Shown here: piece after piece, positions 44,800 through 54,765 of the stretch
Layout of the letters: each line of letters starts with the position of its first letter
How positions within the stretch are numbered: the stretch's first letter is position 1
Origin: Sulfitobacter sp. S190
GTDB taxonomy: Bacteria > Pseudomonadota > Alphaproteobacteria > Rhodobacterales > Rhodobacteraceae
Assembly: GCF_025141935.1 (NCBI RefSeq)
Contig: NZ_CP081120.1
Location: 868,001-932,000 of the forward strand
Direction: 5' to 3'
DNA: 64,000 nucleotides
Notes under the pieces: model-generated
Seen by the model: the letters and a program-made list of their open reading frames with translations, nothing else
Databases searched by the model: none
Told to the model about the DNA's origin: nothing
Position numbers and translations under genes: made by a program

Positions 44800-46263
44800 C
44801 TAGTCGTCGAGATAGGCCGCAATTGCGCTTTGCGTGCCTTGATCCCAGACAAGGGTCAACCAGTAGGAAAACCGCTCGGAGAAACGTTTGTTTTGCCCCA
44901 GATCGCCGTAGAATTTCTCCTGATCGATCCATGTCTGAGGCGCCGACCGTGCCGCCGCCGCCTGCGTGGTCAAAACATCCCAATGGGGATCGTTTGCCTC
45001 GATCATGCTGCCATCTTCGCGGGTCCCTGCGCACATGCGGGCCCAAAGCGCCTCGATCAGGACGAGCCCGTCCAGCGGTGCATCGACGGCAAGCGCGTCG
45101 CGGATGATCGGATGCAAGAAACCCGCGTGGCGCGATGAGCCGTCGAACGCGACGCGGCGGGTGGTATCGCGGATTTCGGGGTTGGCAAACCGTTTGCTGA
45201 TCAGATCGACATAGGCAGAGGGCTGCATGCCGGGCACCGCTTCCACATGCGGCACGATCTCGGTCATTTCGACCTTATGGAACATGTCCCGGATGAGCGG
45301 GTTTGCCATTGTCCCGGCGATGGTTTCCACCGACAGCAATTCGCCGGGCGTGGCAATAATCTGGTGGCCTGCATTCAAAAGGCGCAGTTTCATGGCCTCG
45401 AAGCTGTGTACGTCATCGGTGAAGGTCACCCCGACGTGGTCCCACGGGGGGCGGCCGGCGCAGAACTTGTCCTCGATGACCCACTGGCGGAAATTCTCGT
45501 GGGTCACGGGGGCTGCATCGTCAACGCCAAAGCTGCGCGCCAAGGCCAGCTCGGACGGGCCGGTTGCCGGTACGATGCAATCGACCATCGCGTTGGGGAA
45601 GGTGACGTTGCTGTCGATCCAGTCTGCCAACGCGAGATCGCTCAGCCGCGCGAGGCCCAGAATGGTCTGGCGCAGGATATCGCCATTGCCTTGCAGGTTA
45701 TCGCAGCTTTGGCAGGTGAAAGGCCCGGCGCCGTTTTTCTTGCGATGCTTGAGCGCCGCGATCATCGCCCCAAAAGCGGTCTGCGGCGTGTCGGGGTGGG
45801 CGGCATCGTGCGCGATGTCGGGGTGGCCCGCATCGAACGACCCATCGGCGGCGACGTAATACCCGCCCTCCGTTACCGTCAGGGCAACGATGCGAATGGC
45901 GGGATCGCTCATCTGTGCAATGAGGGGGCCATTGTCGGTCGCCACGGGAATAAACCCGATCATCGCGCCGGTGACTTCCGCCGATTTTCCCGACGGATCC
46001 AGTTCGATCAGCGTGGTGAGACAGTCCTGCGACAGCATGCGGTCACGCTGTGCGGCATCTGCAGGGCGCACACCTGCGCCCAGTATCGCCCAGTCGTGCG
46101 CCAGACCGTCGTCCATCAACCGATGCAGATACCACGCCTGATGCGCGCGGTGAAAGTTGCCCAGACCAATGTGCACGATACCCGGCGTAAGATCGGCACG
46201 GTCATAGCGCGGTGTGCGCACAGCCTCGGAAAGAAGCGGGAGGTTTGCGATATTCAGCTGCAT
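44800..46263 (-). CDS. mtlK: Mannitol 2-dehydrogenase
   Basis: A 487-residue long-chain polyol dehydrogenase that oxidises mannitol (and often arabitol or sorbitol) to the ketose with NAD. The N-terminal motif is GIVHIGLGNFHRAHQAWYLHRL; the catalytic lysine region is FPNAMVDCIVPAT...WVIEDKF, and the C-terminal domain contains MKLRLLNAGHQIIA. The start at 46263 overlaps the stop of smoS by one base. It is the last gene of the polyol operon, matching Rhodobacter sphaeroides gene order smoEFGK-smoS-mtlK. Confidence 0.92.
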   Translation of the reverse strand: MQLNIANLPLLSEAVRTPRYDRADLTPGIVHIGLGNFHRAHQAWYLHRLMDDGLAHDWAILGAGVRPADAAQRDRMLSQDCLTTLIELDPSGKSAEVTGAMIGFIPVATDNGPLIAQMSDPAIRIVALTVTEGGYYVAADGSFDAGHPDIAHDAAHPDTPQTAFGAMIAALKHRKKNGAGPFTCQSCDNLQGNGDILRQTILGLARLSDLALADWIDSNVTFPNAMVDCIVPATGPSELALARSFGVDDAAPVTHENFRQWVIEDKFCAGRPPWDHVGVTFTDDVHSFEAMKLRLLNAGHQIIATPGELLSVETIAGTMANPLIRDMFHKVEMTEIVPHVEAVPGMQPSAYVDLISKRFANPEIRDTTRRVAFDGSSRHAGFLHPIIRDALAVDAPLDGLVLIEALWARMCAGTREDGSMIEANDPHWDVLTTQAAAARSAPQTWIDQEKFYGDLGQNKRFSERFSYWLTLVWDQGTQSAIAAYLDD

Positions 46264-47032
46264 CAGCTCATCCATTGGCCGCCGTCGACGTTGTACGTCT
46301 GCGACACGATATAATCAGAGTCGGAAGAGGCGAGGAAAACGGCCATTCCCGTCAGATCCTCCGGCACGGCGAAACGGCCTGCGGGCACGCCCGCTTCGAC
46401 CTCCGCTTTCTTCTGGCCGGGGGCCTTGCCTTCGAGTTTTGCAAACATCGCATCCACGTGGACCCAATGCTCCCCATCGACCACACCAGGGGCGATGGCG
46501 TTGACGTTGATGTCATGCTTGATCAGGTTCAGACCAGCCGATTGGGTCATCGAAATGACCGCGGCCTTGGTCGAGCAATAAACCAGCACCAGACTTTCGC
46601 CGCGCCGTCCGGCTTGCGACGCCATGTTGATAATCTTGCCGCCATGGCCCTGCGCGATCATCTGGCGGGCCGCTGCCTGCATGGTAAAAAGCGTCCCTGC
46701 AACATTCACGGCATAAAGCCGCTCAAAGCTTTCGCGGGTGATATCGACCGTTTCGGCGGCATCAAACAGGGCGGCGTTGTTGATCAGGATATCGATCTTG
46801 CCCGCCTGTGCGACCACCGTTACGATCGCTGCGTCGATGCTGGCCTGATCGGCCACATCCAGCGCCACGGGGTAGGCGGTGCCGCCGATGTCTTCGGCCG
46901 CCGCGCGCGCGGCATCGACGTTGATGTCCCCGATGGCAACGGTCGCACCCTCTGCCGCGAACGCTTTGGCAAAGCCCAGCCCGATGCCACGGGCAGCACC
47001 CGTGATCAGGGCCGATTTACCTGCAAGCCGGT

Positions 47033-47036
<4 letters not shown>
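46263..47036 (-). CDS. smoS: Sorbitol (polyol) dehydrogenase, short-chain type
   Basis: A 257-residue SDR enzyme that oxidises sorbitol to fructose with NAD. Cofactor motif TGAARGIG (13-20), Asp in ALDVADQ, NNAALFD, active-site [20 protein letters not shown] with Ser, Tyr and Lys in YxxxK spacing, and the C-terminal [10 protein letters not shown]. The pattern is that of R. sphaeroides SmoS, whose structure is known. It overlaps smoK by four bases and mtlK by one. Confidence 0.93.
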
Positions 47037-48039
<1,003 letters not shown>

Positions 48040-48040
<1 letters not shown>

Positions 48041-48870
48041 TATTTGACGGCTCCGAATGTAAGGCCCCGAACGAGCTGTTTTTGTGAAAACCAGCCCATG
48101 ATGAGAATTGGCGCAATGGCCATCATCGAGGCGGCAGATAGTTTGGCATAGAACAGACCCTCGGGCGCCGAGAAGCTGGCGATGAAGGCGGTAAGCGGTG
48201 CGGCATTCACTGTGGTCAGCAAGATGGTCCAGAACGCTTCGTTCCATGCGAGGATAATGTTGAGCAGGATGGTCGACGCAATGCCCGGTACGGCCATCGG
48301 TGTCAGCACATAGAGGATTTCGGATCTGAGGTTCGCGCCGTCCATCCGGGACGCCTCGAGGATCTCGCCGGGAATTTCCCTAAAATACGTGTACAGCATC
48401 CAGACGATAATCGGCAGGTTGATCAACATCAGCACGACGATCAGCAAAATGCGGCTGTCCATCAGACCGAGCCATTTCGCCAGCAGCACCATCGGATAAA
48501 GCACACCGACCGCGGGCAGCATTTTGGTCGACAGCATCCACAACAGCACGTCCTTGGTGCGTTTGCCGGGGACAAAGGCCATCGACCACGCGGCAGGCAC
48601 GGCCACCAGAATACCCAGCAGCGTCGAGCCGACCGCGATAATGATGGAGTTCATCAGCGCTTTGGGATAGTTCGACCGCTCTTGAACCGCGGTATAGTTT
48701 TCCAGCGTCCAGTCAAAGAAGAACCAGACAGGCGGGTCCGCAATCGCGGTCGCTTCGGATTTGAACGATGTCAGAAACGTCCACATGATCGGAAAGAACA
48801 TCAGCAGACCAAAGCTCCACGCGAGGGCGCTCCAGAGGATCTTGTTCTTGGTTGTGACGGCGCGGGCCAT
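48040..48870 (-). CDS. smoG: Polyol ABC transporter permease SmoG
   Basis: A 276-residue MalG-type permease with six predicted helices. The coupling loop [25 protein letters not shown] docks the ATPase. The N-terminus has a single helix ([29 protein letters not shown]) followed by the family periplasmic loop. It starts 13 bases after smoF and its stop overlaps the smoK start. Confidence 0.92.
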
Positions 48871-48883
48871 GTTGTGATCCCTC

Positions 48884-49750
48884 TTATTTATCGAGATTTT
48901 TGCCGACGATGCGCATCAGGAAGATGGCAACGATGTTGGCAAGAATGACGGCGATGATGCCACCCGCAGACCCAAGGCCGACGTTCTGGCTTTCGAGGAC
49001 GCGCTGGTAGACCAGATAGGTCAGCGTGCGGGTGCCGAAGGCGCCATTGGTGGTCACGAAGATTTCGGCGAAGATAGACAGCAGGAAAATCGTCTGGATC
49101 AGGATCACGACGGTAATCGCGCGGCTCAGATGCGGCAGGATGATGAAGCGGAAACGCGACAGGGCAGGGGCGCCGTCCATCTCGGCAGCCTCGAGCTGCT
49201 CGCTGTCCAGCGATTGCACTGCTGTCAGCAGAATGAGCGTCGCAAAGGGCAACCATTGCCACGCAACGATAATCACGATCGAAAAGATCGGCGCCTGGCT
49301 GAGAAAGTCGTAAGGCTGCATGCCTAGAAACTTGTAAAGGTATGAGAACAGGCCGTTATCCACGTTGAAGAACATGTTCTTCCACACCAGCGCCGATACC
49401 GTTGGCATCACGAAAAACGGCGCAATGACAAGGATGCGAACGATGCCCTGCCCGAACATTGGCCGATCCAGCAAAAGCGCCATCAGGACGCCCCCGATAA
49501 TGGTGATGAACAAGATGCCCCCGACCATCCACAAGGTGGTGCTGACCGCCTTGAGGAAAGATCCCGATGACAGGAAGCGTCCGTAATTGTCAAACCCGAC
49601 CCAGGCTTCGAATATCCCGCGCAGGGGGCGGTAATCCGCGAACGAGAAATACAAGGTCATACACAGCGGGATCAGCATCCACACCAGCAGCAGAAAAACG
49701 GCTGGTGCAATCATGAACTGGGCTGCAGAACGGGAATGGGTGGTCGACAT
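48884..49750 (-). CDS. smoF: Polyol ABC transporter permease SmoF
   Basis: A 288-residue MalF-type permease with six helices. N-terminal AAQFMIAPAVFLLLVWMLIPLCMTLYFSF and coupling loop EAAEMDGAPALSRFRFIILPHLSRA are typical. It is separated from smoE by 146 bases containing a stable hairpin (49850-49877), a usual way to make more binding protein than permease. GGAGAC precedes its start. Confidence 0.92.
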   Translation of the reverse strand: MSTTHSRSAAQFMIAPAVFLLLVWMLIPLCMTLYFSFADYRPLRGIFEAWVGFDNYGRFLSSGSFLKAVSTTLWMVGGILFITIIGGVLMALLLDRPMFGQGIVRILVIAPFFVMPTVSALVWKNMFFNVDNGLFSYLYKFLGMQPYDFLSQAPIFSIVIIVAWQWLPFATLILLTAVQSLDSEQLEAAEMDGAPALSRFRFIILPHLSRAITVVILIQTIFLLSIFAEIFVTTNGAFGTRTLTYLVYQRVLESQNVGLGSAGGIIAVILANIVAIFLMRIVGKNLDK

Positions 49751-49849
49751 GACAAGTCTCCTGTCGGGACGATGGCCGATTTGAACCGATATTTACGAAA
49801 GCCCGCGACAGGGCTTGCGAAAAGATCGAGACGAATGGGGGAGAGGTGT

Positions 49850-49877
49850 GCGGGCGGCGGTCAGGGCCGCCACCCGC
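49850..49877 (-). other. Hairpin between smoE and smoF
   Basis: GCGGGCGGCGG (49850-49860) and CCGCCACCCGC (49867-49877) pair with one mismatch, shortly after the smoE stop in the direction of transcription. No T-run follows. Similar hairpins after binding-protein genes stabilise the upstream mRNA. Confidence 0.6.
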
Positions 49878-49896
49878 GTGATGCTTGCCTCAGGGC

Positions 49897-51210
49897 TTAG
49901 TAGCCTGCAGCTTCCATTGCTTCGGTGGTGATCTCTTGCGCGTTGGCAAGTGCTTCTTCCACTGTCTGCTGGCCCGCATACGCTGCCGAGAACTCCTGGC
50001 TCACTTCGGACGCGATACCCGCAAACTCGGGGATGGCTGCGAACTGGATGCCGACGTATGGGCTCGGATCAACGGTGGAGTCCGTTGGATCAGCCGACAG
50101 GATCGAGTCGAGCGTCATTTTCGCGAAGGGAACCGACTGGTAGTCGGGGTTTTCGTACAGCGATGTACGCGCACCCGGAGGTACGTTTGCCCAACCTTCG
50201 TTTTCGGCAACCAGCTTGATGTACTCCTTGGAAGTGGCCCATTCGATGAACTGCTTGGCTTCTGCCTGCTGCTGGGAGCCCGCAGGAATTGCCAGTGCCC
50301 ATGCCCACAGCCAGTTGGACCGCTTGCCCAGACCGGTGTCGGGTGCCAGTGCAAAGCCCACGCTGTCGGCAACGGTGGAGTCTGTCGGGTTTGTCACGAA
50401 GGACGCAGCAACAGTCGCGTCGATCCACATGCCGCAGCGGCCCTGTTGGAACAGCGACAGGTTTTCGTTGAAGCCGTTGGTCGCGTAACCGGCGGGGCCG
50501 GATTCGTCCATCATGTCCTTGAAGAAGTTGACCGTGTTGGACCATGCTTCGCTGTCAAACTGGGCGTTCCAGTCTTCGTCGAACCAGCGTGCGCCGAAGG
50601 AGTTGGACATCGCGGTGATGAATGCACCACCTTCGCCCCAACCGGCTTTGCCGCGCAGGCAGATGCCGTTGATTTCGGCGTCGCGGTCGGTCATTGCGGC
50701 CGCAGCTTCACGCACGAATTCCCATGTGGGCGCTTCCGGCATTTCCAGACCCGCTTTTTCCATCAGGTCGGTGCGGTACATGATCATGGAGCTTTCGCCG
50801 TAGAACGGTGCCGCGTACAGCGTGCCGTCGTGGCTCAGGCCGCCTGCCATTGCGGGCAGGATGTCGTCTACGTCATATTCGGCGGACAGATCGTCCAGTG
50901 GCACCAGCCAGCCGTTTGCACCCCAGATGGGTGTTTCGTACATGCCGATTGTCATGATGTCGAACGAACCACCGTTGGTGGTGATGTCCGTGGTGACACG
51001 CTGGCGCAGAACGTTTTCTTCCAGTGTGACCCACTCGACCGCGATGCCGGTCTCTTCGGTGAACTGGTCGGTATAACCTTGCATACGCACCATGTCGCCG
51101 TTGTTCACGGTGGCCACGGTGATCGTTTTGGAATGACCATCCGCAGCTGCCAGACCGGCCATAAGGCCGAGGCTAACCGCGCTGGTAAGCAGTGTTTTCG
51201 TAATAGACAT
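49897..51210 (-). CDS. smoE: Polyol ABC transporter substrate-binding protein
   Basis: A 437-residue periplasmic binding protein with signal peptide MSITKTLLTSAVSLGLMAGLAAADG. It has the extracellular family 1 fold pattern, with ITVATVNNGDMVRMQGYTDQFTEETGIAVEW at the mature N-terminus, YAAPFYGESSMIMYRTDLMEKAGL and GFNENLSLFQQGRCGMWIDATVAASF. By position and similarity it is SmoE, which binds sorbitol/mannitol. GGGAGG precedes the start. A repressor site overlaps its promoter region (see 51253). Confidence 0.92.
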   Translation of the reverse strand: MSITKTLLTSAVSLGLMAGLAAADGHSKTITVATVNNGDMVRMQGYTDQFTEETGIAVEWVTLEENVLRQRVTTDITTNGGSFDIMTIGMYETPIWGANGWLVPLDDLSAEYDVDDILPAMAGGLSHDGTLYAAPFYGESSMIMYRTDLMEKAGLEMPEAPTWEFVREAAAAMTDRDAEINGICLRGKAGWGEGGAFITAMSNSFGARWFDEDWNAQFDSEAWSNTVNFFKDMMDESGPAGYATNGFNENLSLFQQGRCGMWIDATVAASFVTNPTDSTVADSVGFALAPDTGLGKRSNWLWAWALAIPAGSQQQAEAKQFIEWATSKEYIKLVAENEGWANVPPGARTSLYENPDYQSVPFAKMTLDSILSADPTDSTVDPSPYVGIQFAAIPEFAGIASEVSQEFSAAYAGQQTVEEALANAQEITTEAMEAAGY

Positions 51211-51252
51211 TGGCGTCCTCCCTTTTACGTGCGTTCAAATTTAGACGAGGCT

Positions 51253-51267
51253 TTGACGCTTCGTCAA
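51253..51267. promoter_or_regulatory. Inverted repeat overlapping a promoter -35 upstream of smoE
   Basis: TTGACG-CTT-CGTCAA. On the minus strand the first six bases also form a -35 box TTGACG, with CTAAAT 17 bases later (51244-51239) as a possible -10. It lies 43 bases upstream of the smoE start, a good operator for the LacI protein encoded next door. Inference from sequence only. Confidence 0.55.
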
Positions 51268-51315
51268 TGCCGGTCTGCAATTTGCGCATGGCTGACCGTC
51301 AATTTTCGCGGGATC

Positions 51316-52377
51316 TCAGGCGGAATCGCGGATCCGCAAGTCACCATCAAACAGCTTAACAAACTGTTCATCTTGATTTTTTTGCGCATGTATTGATCCG
51401 ACAAGCCGGGAAACTGCCGCGCGTCCAATTTCGTCGACGTTCTGCGCGACCGTGGTCAGCCTGGGGACGGTAAAGGGGCAAAGCGGGTAATCATCGTGCC
51501 CCATGATTCGTAATCCGCCGCTGCGTTTGGCGCCCGGTTCGAGCCCGTGCGAGGCCGCAGAGCGCAGCGCCCCGATTGCCACGCGGTCGTTGGCACACAG
51601 CACTGACGCCTCCAGCAATCGCCCCGCAGCGAACTCCCGGTCCAGGACGGCACGTCCGTGCGCCTCGAACGGCAAAACATCGTCCACGGCCTCGGTCCCG
51701 ATGATCTGTGGCTCAAAGCCCAGCTCTTCCATCTTTGCGACATAGGCGTGTTCGCGTTCCATCGCGTTGAAGTTCACGCGCGGCATGGCCAGAAACACAG
51801 GCGGCGCGCCGACGCGGCACAGGTATTCTGTCGCCAGTCCGGTACTTTGCACGTGATTCGAGCCGACAAAATCGACCTCAGGCATGGTGGTCGGGCGCGA
51901 ATCCACTAGAACGAAGGGCAGGCGGGATCGCAGGCGTTCGTGCACTTTCATGTCGCTGTGATTGCCGAGCGGCGCGACCAGCGCACCATCGACGCTCATG
52001 GACATGAATGTCTCCGCGGCCCGCGCCTCGATCAGCGGGTCGGAATGCGAGCATTGGGTGATGACAGTGAAGCCCGCCTCCATCGCGGCGCGTTCGATCG
52101 CTTCGAGCAGTTTGGTAAAGAAAAGGTCGTTAAGATACGGAATGATGACCCCGATCATGCCCGTGGATTTCCGGTTCATGCGCGTGGCGAAAAAATTCGG
52201 AACATATTCAACGCGTTCCAGCCCCTGTGCGATGCGCGCGCGCGATGTTTTGCTTACGCGTTCGGGGTCCTGAAAATATCGTGATAAGGTAGGCCGCGAG
52301 ACGCCGATCGCACCGGCGAGCTCTTCCATAGTATCAATGCGCCGTTTCGGCGTTCTGGGCGTAAGCGGTCCCGACAT
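51316..52377 (-). CDS. LacI-family regulator of the polyol operon
   Basis: A 353-residue repressor. DNA-binding domain (about 15-70): TMEELAGAIGVSRPTLSRYFQDPERVSKTSRARIAQGLERVEYVPN, with a helix-turn-helix and a hinge helix typical of LacI proteins but with TLSRYF in place of TVSRVL. The ligand-binding domain (about 75-345) is a periplasmic-binding fold. The ATG at 52377 (MSGPLTPRTPKRR) is chosen; the longer upstream frame lies in AT-rich leader DNA. It is upstream of smoE on the same strand, so it probably senses a polyol. Confidence 0.88.
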   Translation of the reverse strand: MSGPLTPRTPKRRIDTMEELAGAIGVSRPTLSRYFQDPERVSKTSRARIAQGLERVEYVPNFFATRMNRKSTGMIGVIIPYLNDLFFTKLLEAIERAAMEAGFTVITQCSHSDPLIEARAAETFMSMSVDGALVAPLGNHSDMKVHERLRSRLPFVLVDSRPTTMPEVDFVGSNHVQSTGLATEYLCRVGAPPVFLAMPRVNFNAMEREHAYVAKMEELGFEPQIIGTEAVDDVLPFEAHGRAVLDREFAAGRLLEASVLCANDRVAIGALRSAASHGLEPGAKRSGGLRIMGHDDYPLCPFTVPRLTTVAQNVDEIGRAAVSRLVGSIHAQKNQDEQFVKLFDGDLRIRDSA

Positions 52378-52490
52378 CAAACTCTCCGTGTCACATGTGT
52401 TATTAAATGTATCATAATATTTTACACGTGGTAAAAAAAATTCGAGATTGGTGCGAAAATCTGTAAAAAAATGGCTGCCGATCCGCGGCA

Positions 52491-52527
52491 AAAAGAAAAT
52501 GGACCGCGCCTGTCGGGCTACGGTCCA
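52491..52527 (-). terminator. Terminator of the dhaKL-linked operon
   Basis: On the minus strand, TGGACCG pairs with CGGTCCA (52500-52506 against 52521-52527), and TTTTCTTTTT follows (52500-52491). It begins 28 bases after the stop codon of the dehydrogenase gene. Confidence 0.85.
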
Positions 52528-52554
52528 TTGTTTTGACTGCGCAGAGATGGACGG

Positions 52555-53679
52555 TCAGAGCGTGACCCATGCCCCGTTGCGCTTTGATGAGCGGACGCAG
52601 GCGTCAACAAATTCGACACCCCTTAGACCATCATAGATGTCAGGATACACGACCTCGGGCGCGGCGCTCTTGCCGTCTTGTGCGGCGGTGATGGCCTCCG
52701 CGGCTTCGGAATAGATGTTCGCAAACCCCTCCAGATACCCTTCGGGGTGTCCGGGCGGGATCCGGCTCAGACGCGCTGCGGCATCCCCGGCGCCCGCGCC
52801 GTTGCGGGTGATCAGGCGTTTGGGTTCGCCGAACGGCGTAAACCACAGGTAGTTCGGATCCTCTTGCGCCCATTCGATCCCGCCCTTGTCGCCGTAGACT
52901 CTGATCCGCAGGGCGTTTTCGTTGCCCGGCGCCACTTGGCTACACCACAGCATGCCTTTCGCACCGCCGGTAAACCGCAGCATCACGTGACCGTTGTCAT
53001 CGACCTGCCGGCCCGGCACAAAGGCATCCAGATCAGCGGCGAGACTTTCGACCTCCAATCCGGTGATGAACCGCGCGAGGTTGTGGGCGTGGGTGCCGAT
53101 ATCGCCGGTCGACCCACCGGCGCCCGAGCGTGCGGGGTCGGTGCGCCATTCGGCCTGTTTGAAATCCTCCTGCCGGGTCAGCCAGTCCTGCGGGTATTCG
53201 ACCTGAACCACCCGGATTTTTCCGATGTCACCCGCCGCCACCATGGCCTGGGCCTGCCGGACCATCGGATATCCGGTGTAATTGTGCGTCAGGATGAACA
53301 GGGCATCAGACGCCTCGACCGCTTTGACAAGCTTTTTGGCGTCCGACAGCGTGGACGTCAGCGACTTGTCGCAGATGACGTGGATGCCGCGTTTGAGGAA
53401 TTCACGGGCGGCGGCATAGTGGACGTGGTTGGGCGTCACGATCGCCACAGCATCAATGCCGTCCTTGCGCCGCGCTTCGCGGATCGCCATCGTCTTGTAG
53501 TCATCGTAGACGCGGGGCAGGCCAAGCGCTTCTCCTGACGCGCGTGACTTTTCCGGCGTGGAGGACAACGCGCCCGCGACAAGCTCGTATCTGTCGTCGA
53601 TGCGGGATGCGATCCTGTGCACGCCACCGATGAACGCATCGTTGCCGCCGCCTACCATTCCCAGCTTGATCCGTGCCAT
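52555..53679 (-). CDS. Gfo/Idh/MocA-family oxidoreductase
   Basis: A 374-residue NAD(P)-dependent sugar or inositol dehydrogenase-like protein. Rossmann motif KLGMVGGGNDAFIGGVHR (5-22), the family EKP site replaced by CDKS in HVICDKSLTSTLSDAKKL, and the catalytic GDIGTHAHNLARFITG with a DxxxH pattern. The ATG at 53679 is one base after the isomerase gene stop. It ends the 11-kb operon. With the isomerase-like gene it could interconvert keto-sugars of the substrate imported by the transporter. Confidence 0.88.
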   Translation of the reverse strand: MARIKLGMVGGGNDAFIGGVHRIASRIDDRYELVAGALSSTPEKSRASGEALGLPRVYDDYKTMAIREARRKDGIDAVAIVTPNHVHYAAAREFLKRGIHVICDKSLTSTLSDAKKLVKAVEASDALFILTHNYTGYPMVRQAQAMVAAGDIGKIRVVQVEYPQDWLTRQEDFKQAEWRTDPARSGAGGSTGDIGTHAHNLARFITGLEVESLAADLDAFVPGRQVDDNGHVMLRFTGGAKGMLWCSQVAPGNENALRIRVYGDKGGIEWAQEDPNYLWFTPFGEPKRLITRNGAGAGDAAARLSRIPPGHPEGYLEGFANIYSEAAEAITAAQDGKSAAPEVVYPDIYDGLRGVEFVDACVRSSKRNGAWVTL

Positions 53680-53680
53680 A

Positions 53681-54736
53681 TCAGTCGATCCCCAGCATCT
53701 TGCGGTTTGCCGCGTCATCCGTGCCGCCATCGGCGAAATCGTCAAATGCACGCTCGGTGACACGTATGATGTGATCGGACACGAACTGCGCCCCTTCGCG
53801 GGCGCCGTCCTCGGGATGTTTCAAACAGCATTCCCATTCCACAACGGCCCAGCCGTCGAAATCATTTGCCGCCATCTTGGAAAAGATCGCTGCAAAATCG
53901 ACCTGCCCGTCACCAAGGCTGCGGAACCGCCCCGCGCGATCGACCCACGGCTGATACCCCGAATAGACGCCCTGCCGGCCGGTCGGATTGAATTCCGCAT
54001 CCTTGACGTGGAACATCTTGATCCGGTCCTTGTAGATATCGATGTTGTCGAGATAATCGAGGCATTGCAGCACATAGTGCGACGGATCATAGAGCATGTT
54101 GCACCGCGCGTGACCGTTCAGCCGCTCGAGAAACATCTCGAATGTGACCCCGTCGTGCAGGTCCTCACCGGGGTGGATTTCGTAGCATATGTTGACGTCA
54201 TTGTCCTCTGCATGATCGAGGATCGGCCGCCAGCGATTTGCGAGCTCGTCAAACGCCGTTTCAATCAAACCGGCCGGGCGTTGCGGCCACGGATAGACGT
54301 AGGGCCACGCCAGTGCCCCCGAAAATGTCACGTGGTTCTTGATCCCCATGTTGGCCGAGGCAGAGATCGCTTTCATGACCTGATCAACGGCCCATTCTTG
54401 ACGCGCCTTGGGGTTGCCATGCACGCTGGGGTCGGCGAACCCGTCAAAGGCACTGTCGTAGGCGGGGTGGACCGCCACAAGCTGACCTTGCAGATGCGTC
54501 GAAAGCTCCGTGACCTCGACGCCGTTCTGCGCGGCCTGTCCCTTGAACGTGTCGCAGTAGTCCTTGCTGTCGGCCGCCTTGGCCAGATCGAAAAGGCGCG
54601 CGTCCCAGCTGGGCACCTGCACTCCTTTATAGCCGCAATCGGCGGCCCATTTGGTGATGCTGTCCCACGAATTGAACGGCGCTTCGTCACCTGCGAACTG
54701 CGCCAGAAACAGCGCCGGTCCCTTGATCGTTTTCAT
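53681..54736 (-). CDS. Sugar phosphate isomerase/epimerase-like TIM-barrel protein
   Basis: A 351-residue protein of the xylose isomerase-like TIM-barrel superfamily (AP endonuclease 2 family). Metal ligands are suggested by ICYEIHPGEDLHDG, LYDPSHYVLQ, MFHVKDAEFNPTG and WAVVEWECCL, the positions of the conserved Glu, Asp/His, His and Glu. The substrate is unknown. The ATG at 54736 has GGAGGATC before it. It lies between the LacI gene and the dehydrogenase gene, consistent with sugar processing. Confidence 0.87.
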   Translation of the reverse strand: MKTIKGPALFLAQFAGDEAPFNSWDSITKWAADCGYKGVQVPSWDARLFDLAKAADSKDYCDTFKGQAAQNGVEVTELSTHLQGQLVAVHPAYDSAFDGFADPSVHGNPKARQEWAVDQVMKAISASANMGIKNHVTFSGALAWPYVYPWPQRPAGLIETAFDELANRWRPILDHAEDNDVNICYEIHPGEDLHDGVTFEMFLERLNGHARCNMLYDPSHYVLQCLDYLDNIDIYKDRIKMFHVKDAEFNPTGRQGVYSGYQPWVDRAGRFRSLGDGQVDFAAIFSKMAANDFDGWAVVEWECCLKHPEDGAREGAQFVSDHIIRVTERAFDDFADGGTDDAANRKMLGID

Positions 54737-54765
54737 ATCGGATCCTCCCAAATCGTTCTGCCGCG

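Noticed and set aside
49885..51396. 503-codon plus-strand frame over smoE
   Set aside because: Antisense shadow of a binding-protein gene with an intact signal peptide and ribosome site.
52448..52636. 62-codon plus-strand frame at the end of the dhaKL operon
   Set aside because: It covers the terminator hairpin and the end of the dehydrogenase gene; composition is that of shadow sequence.
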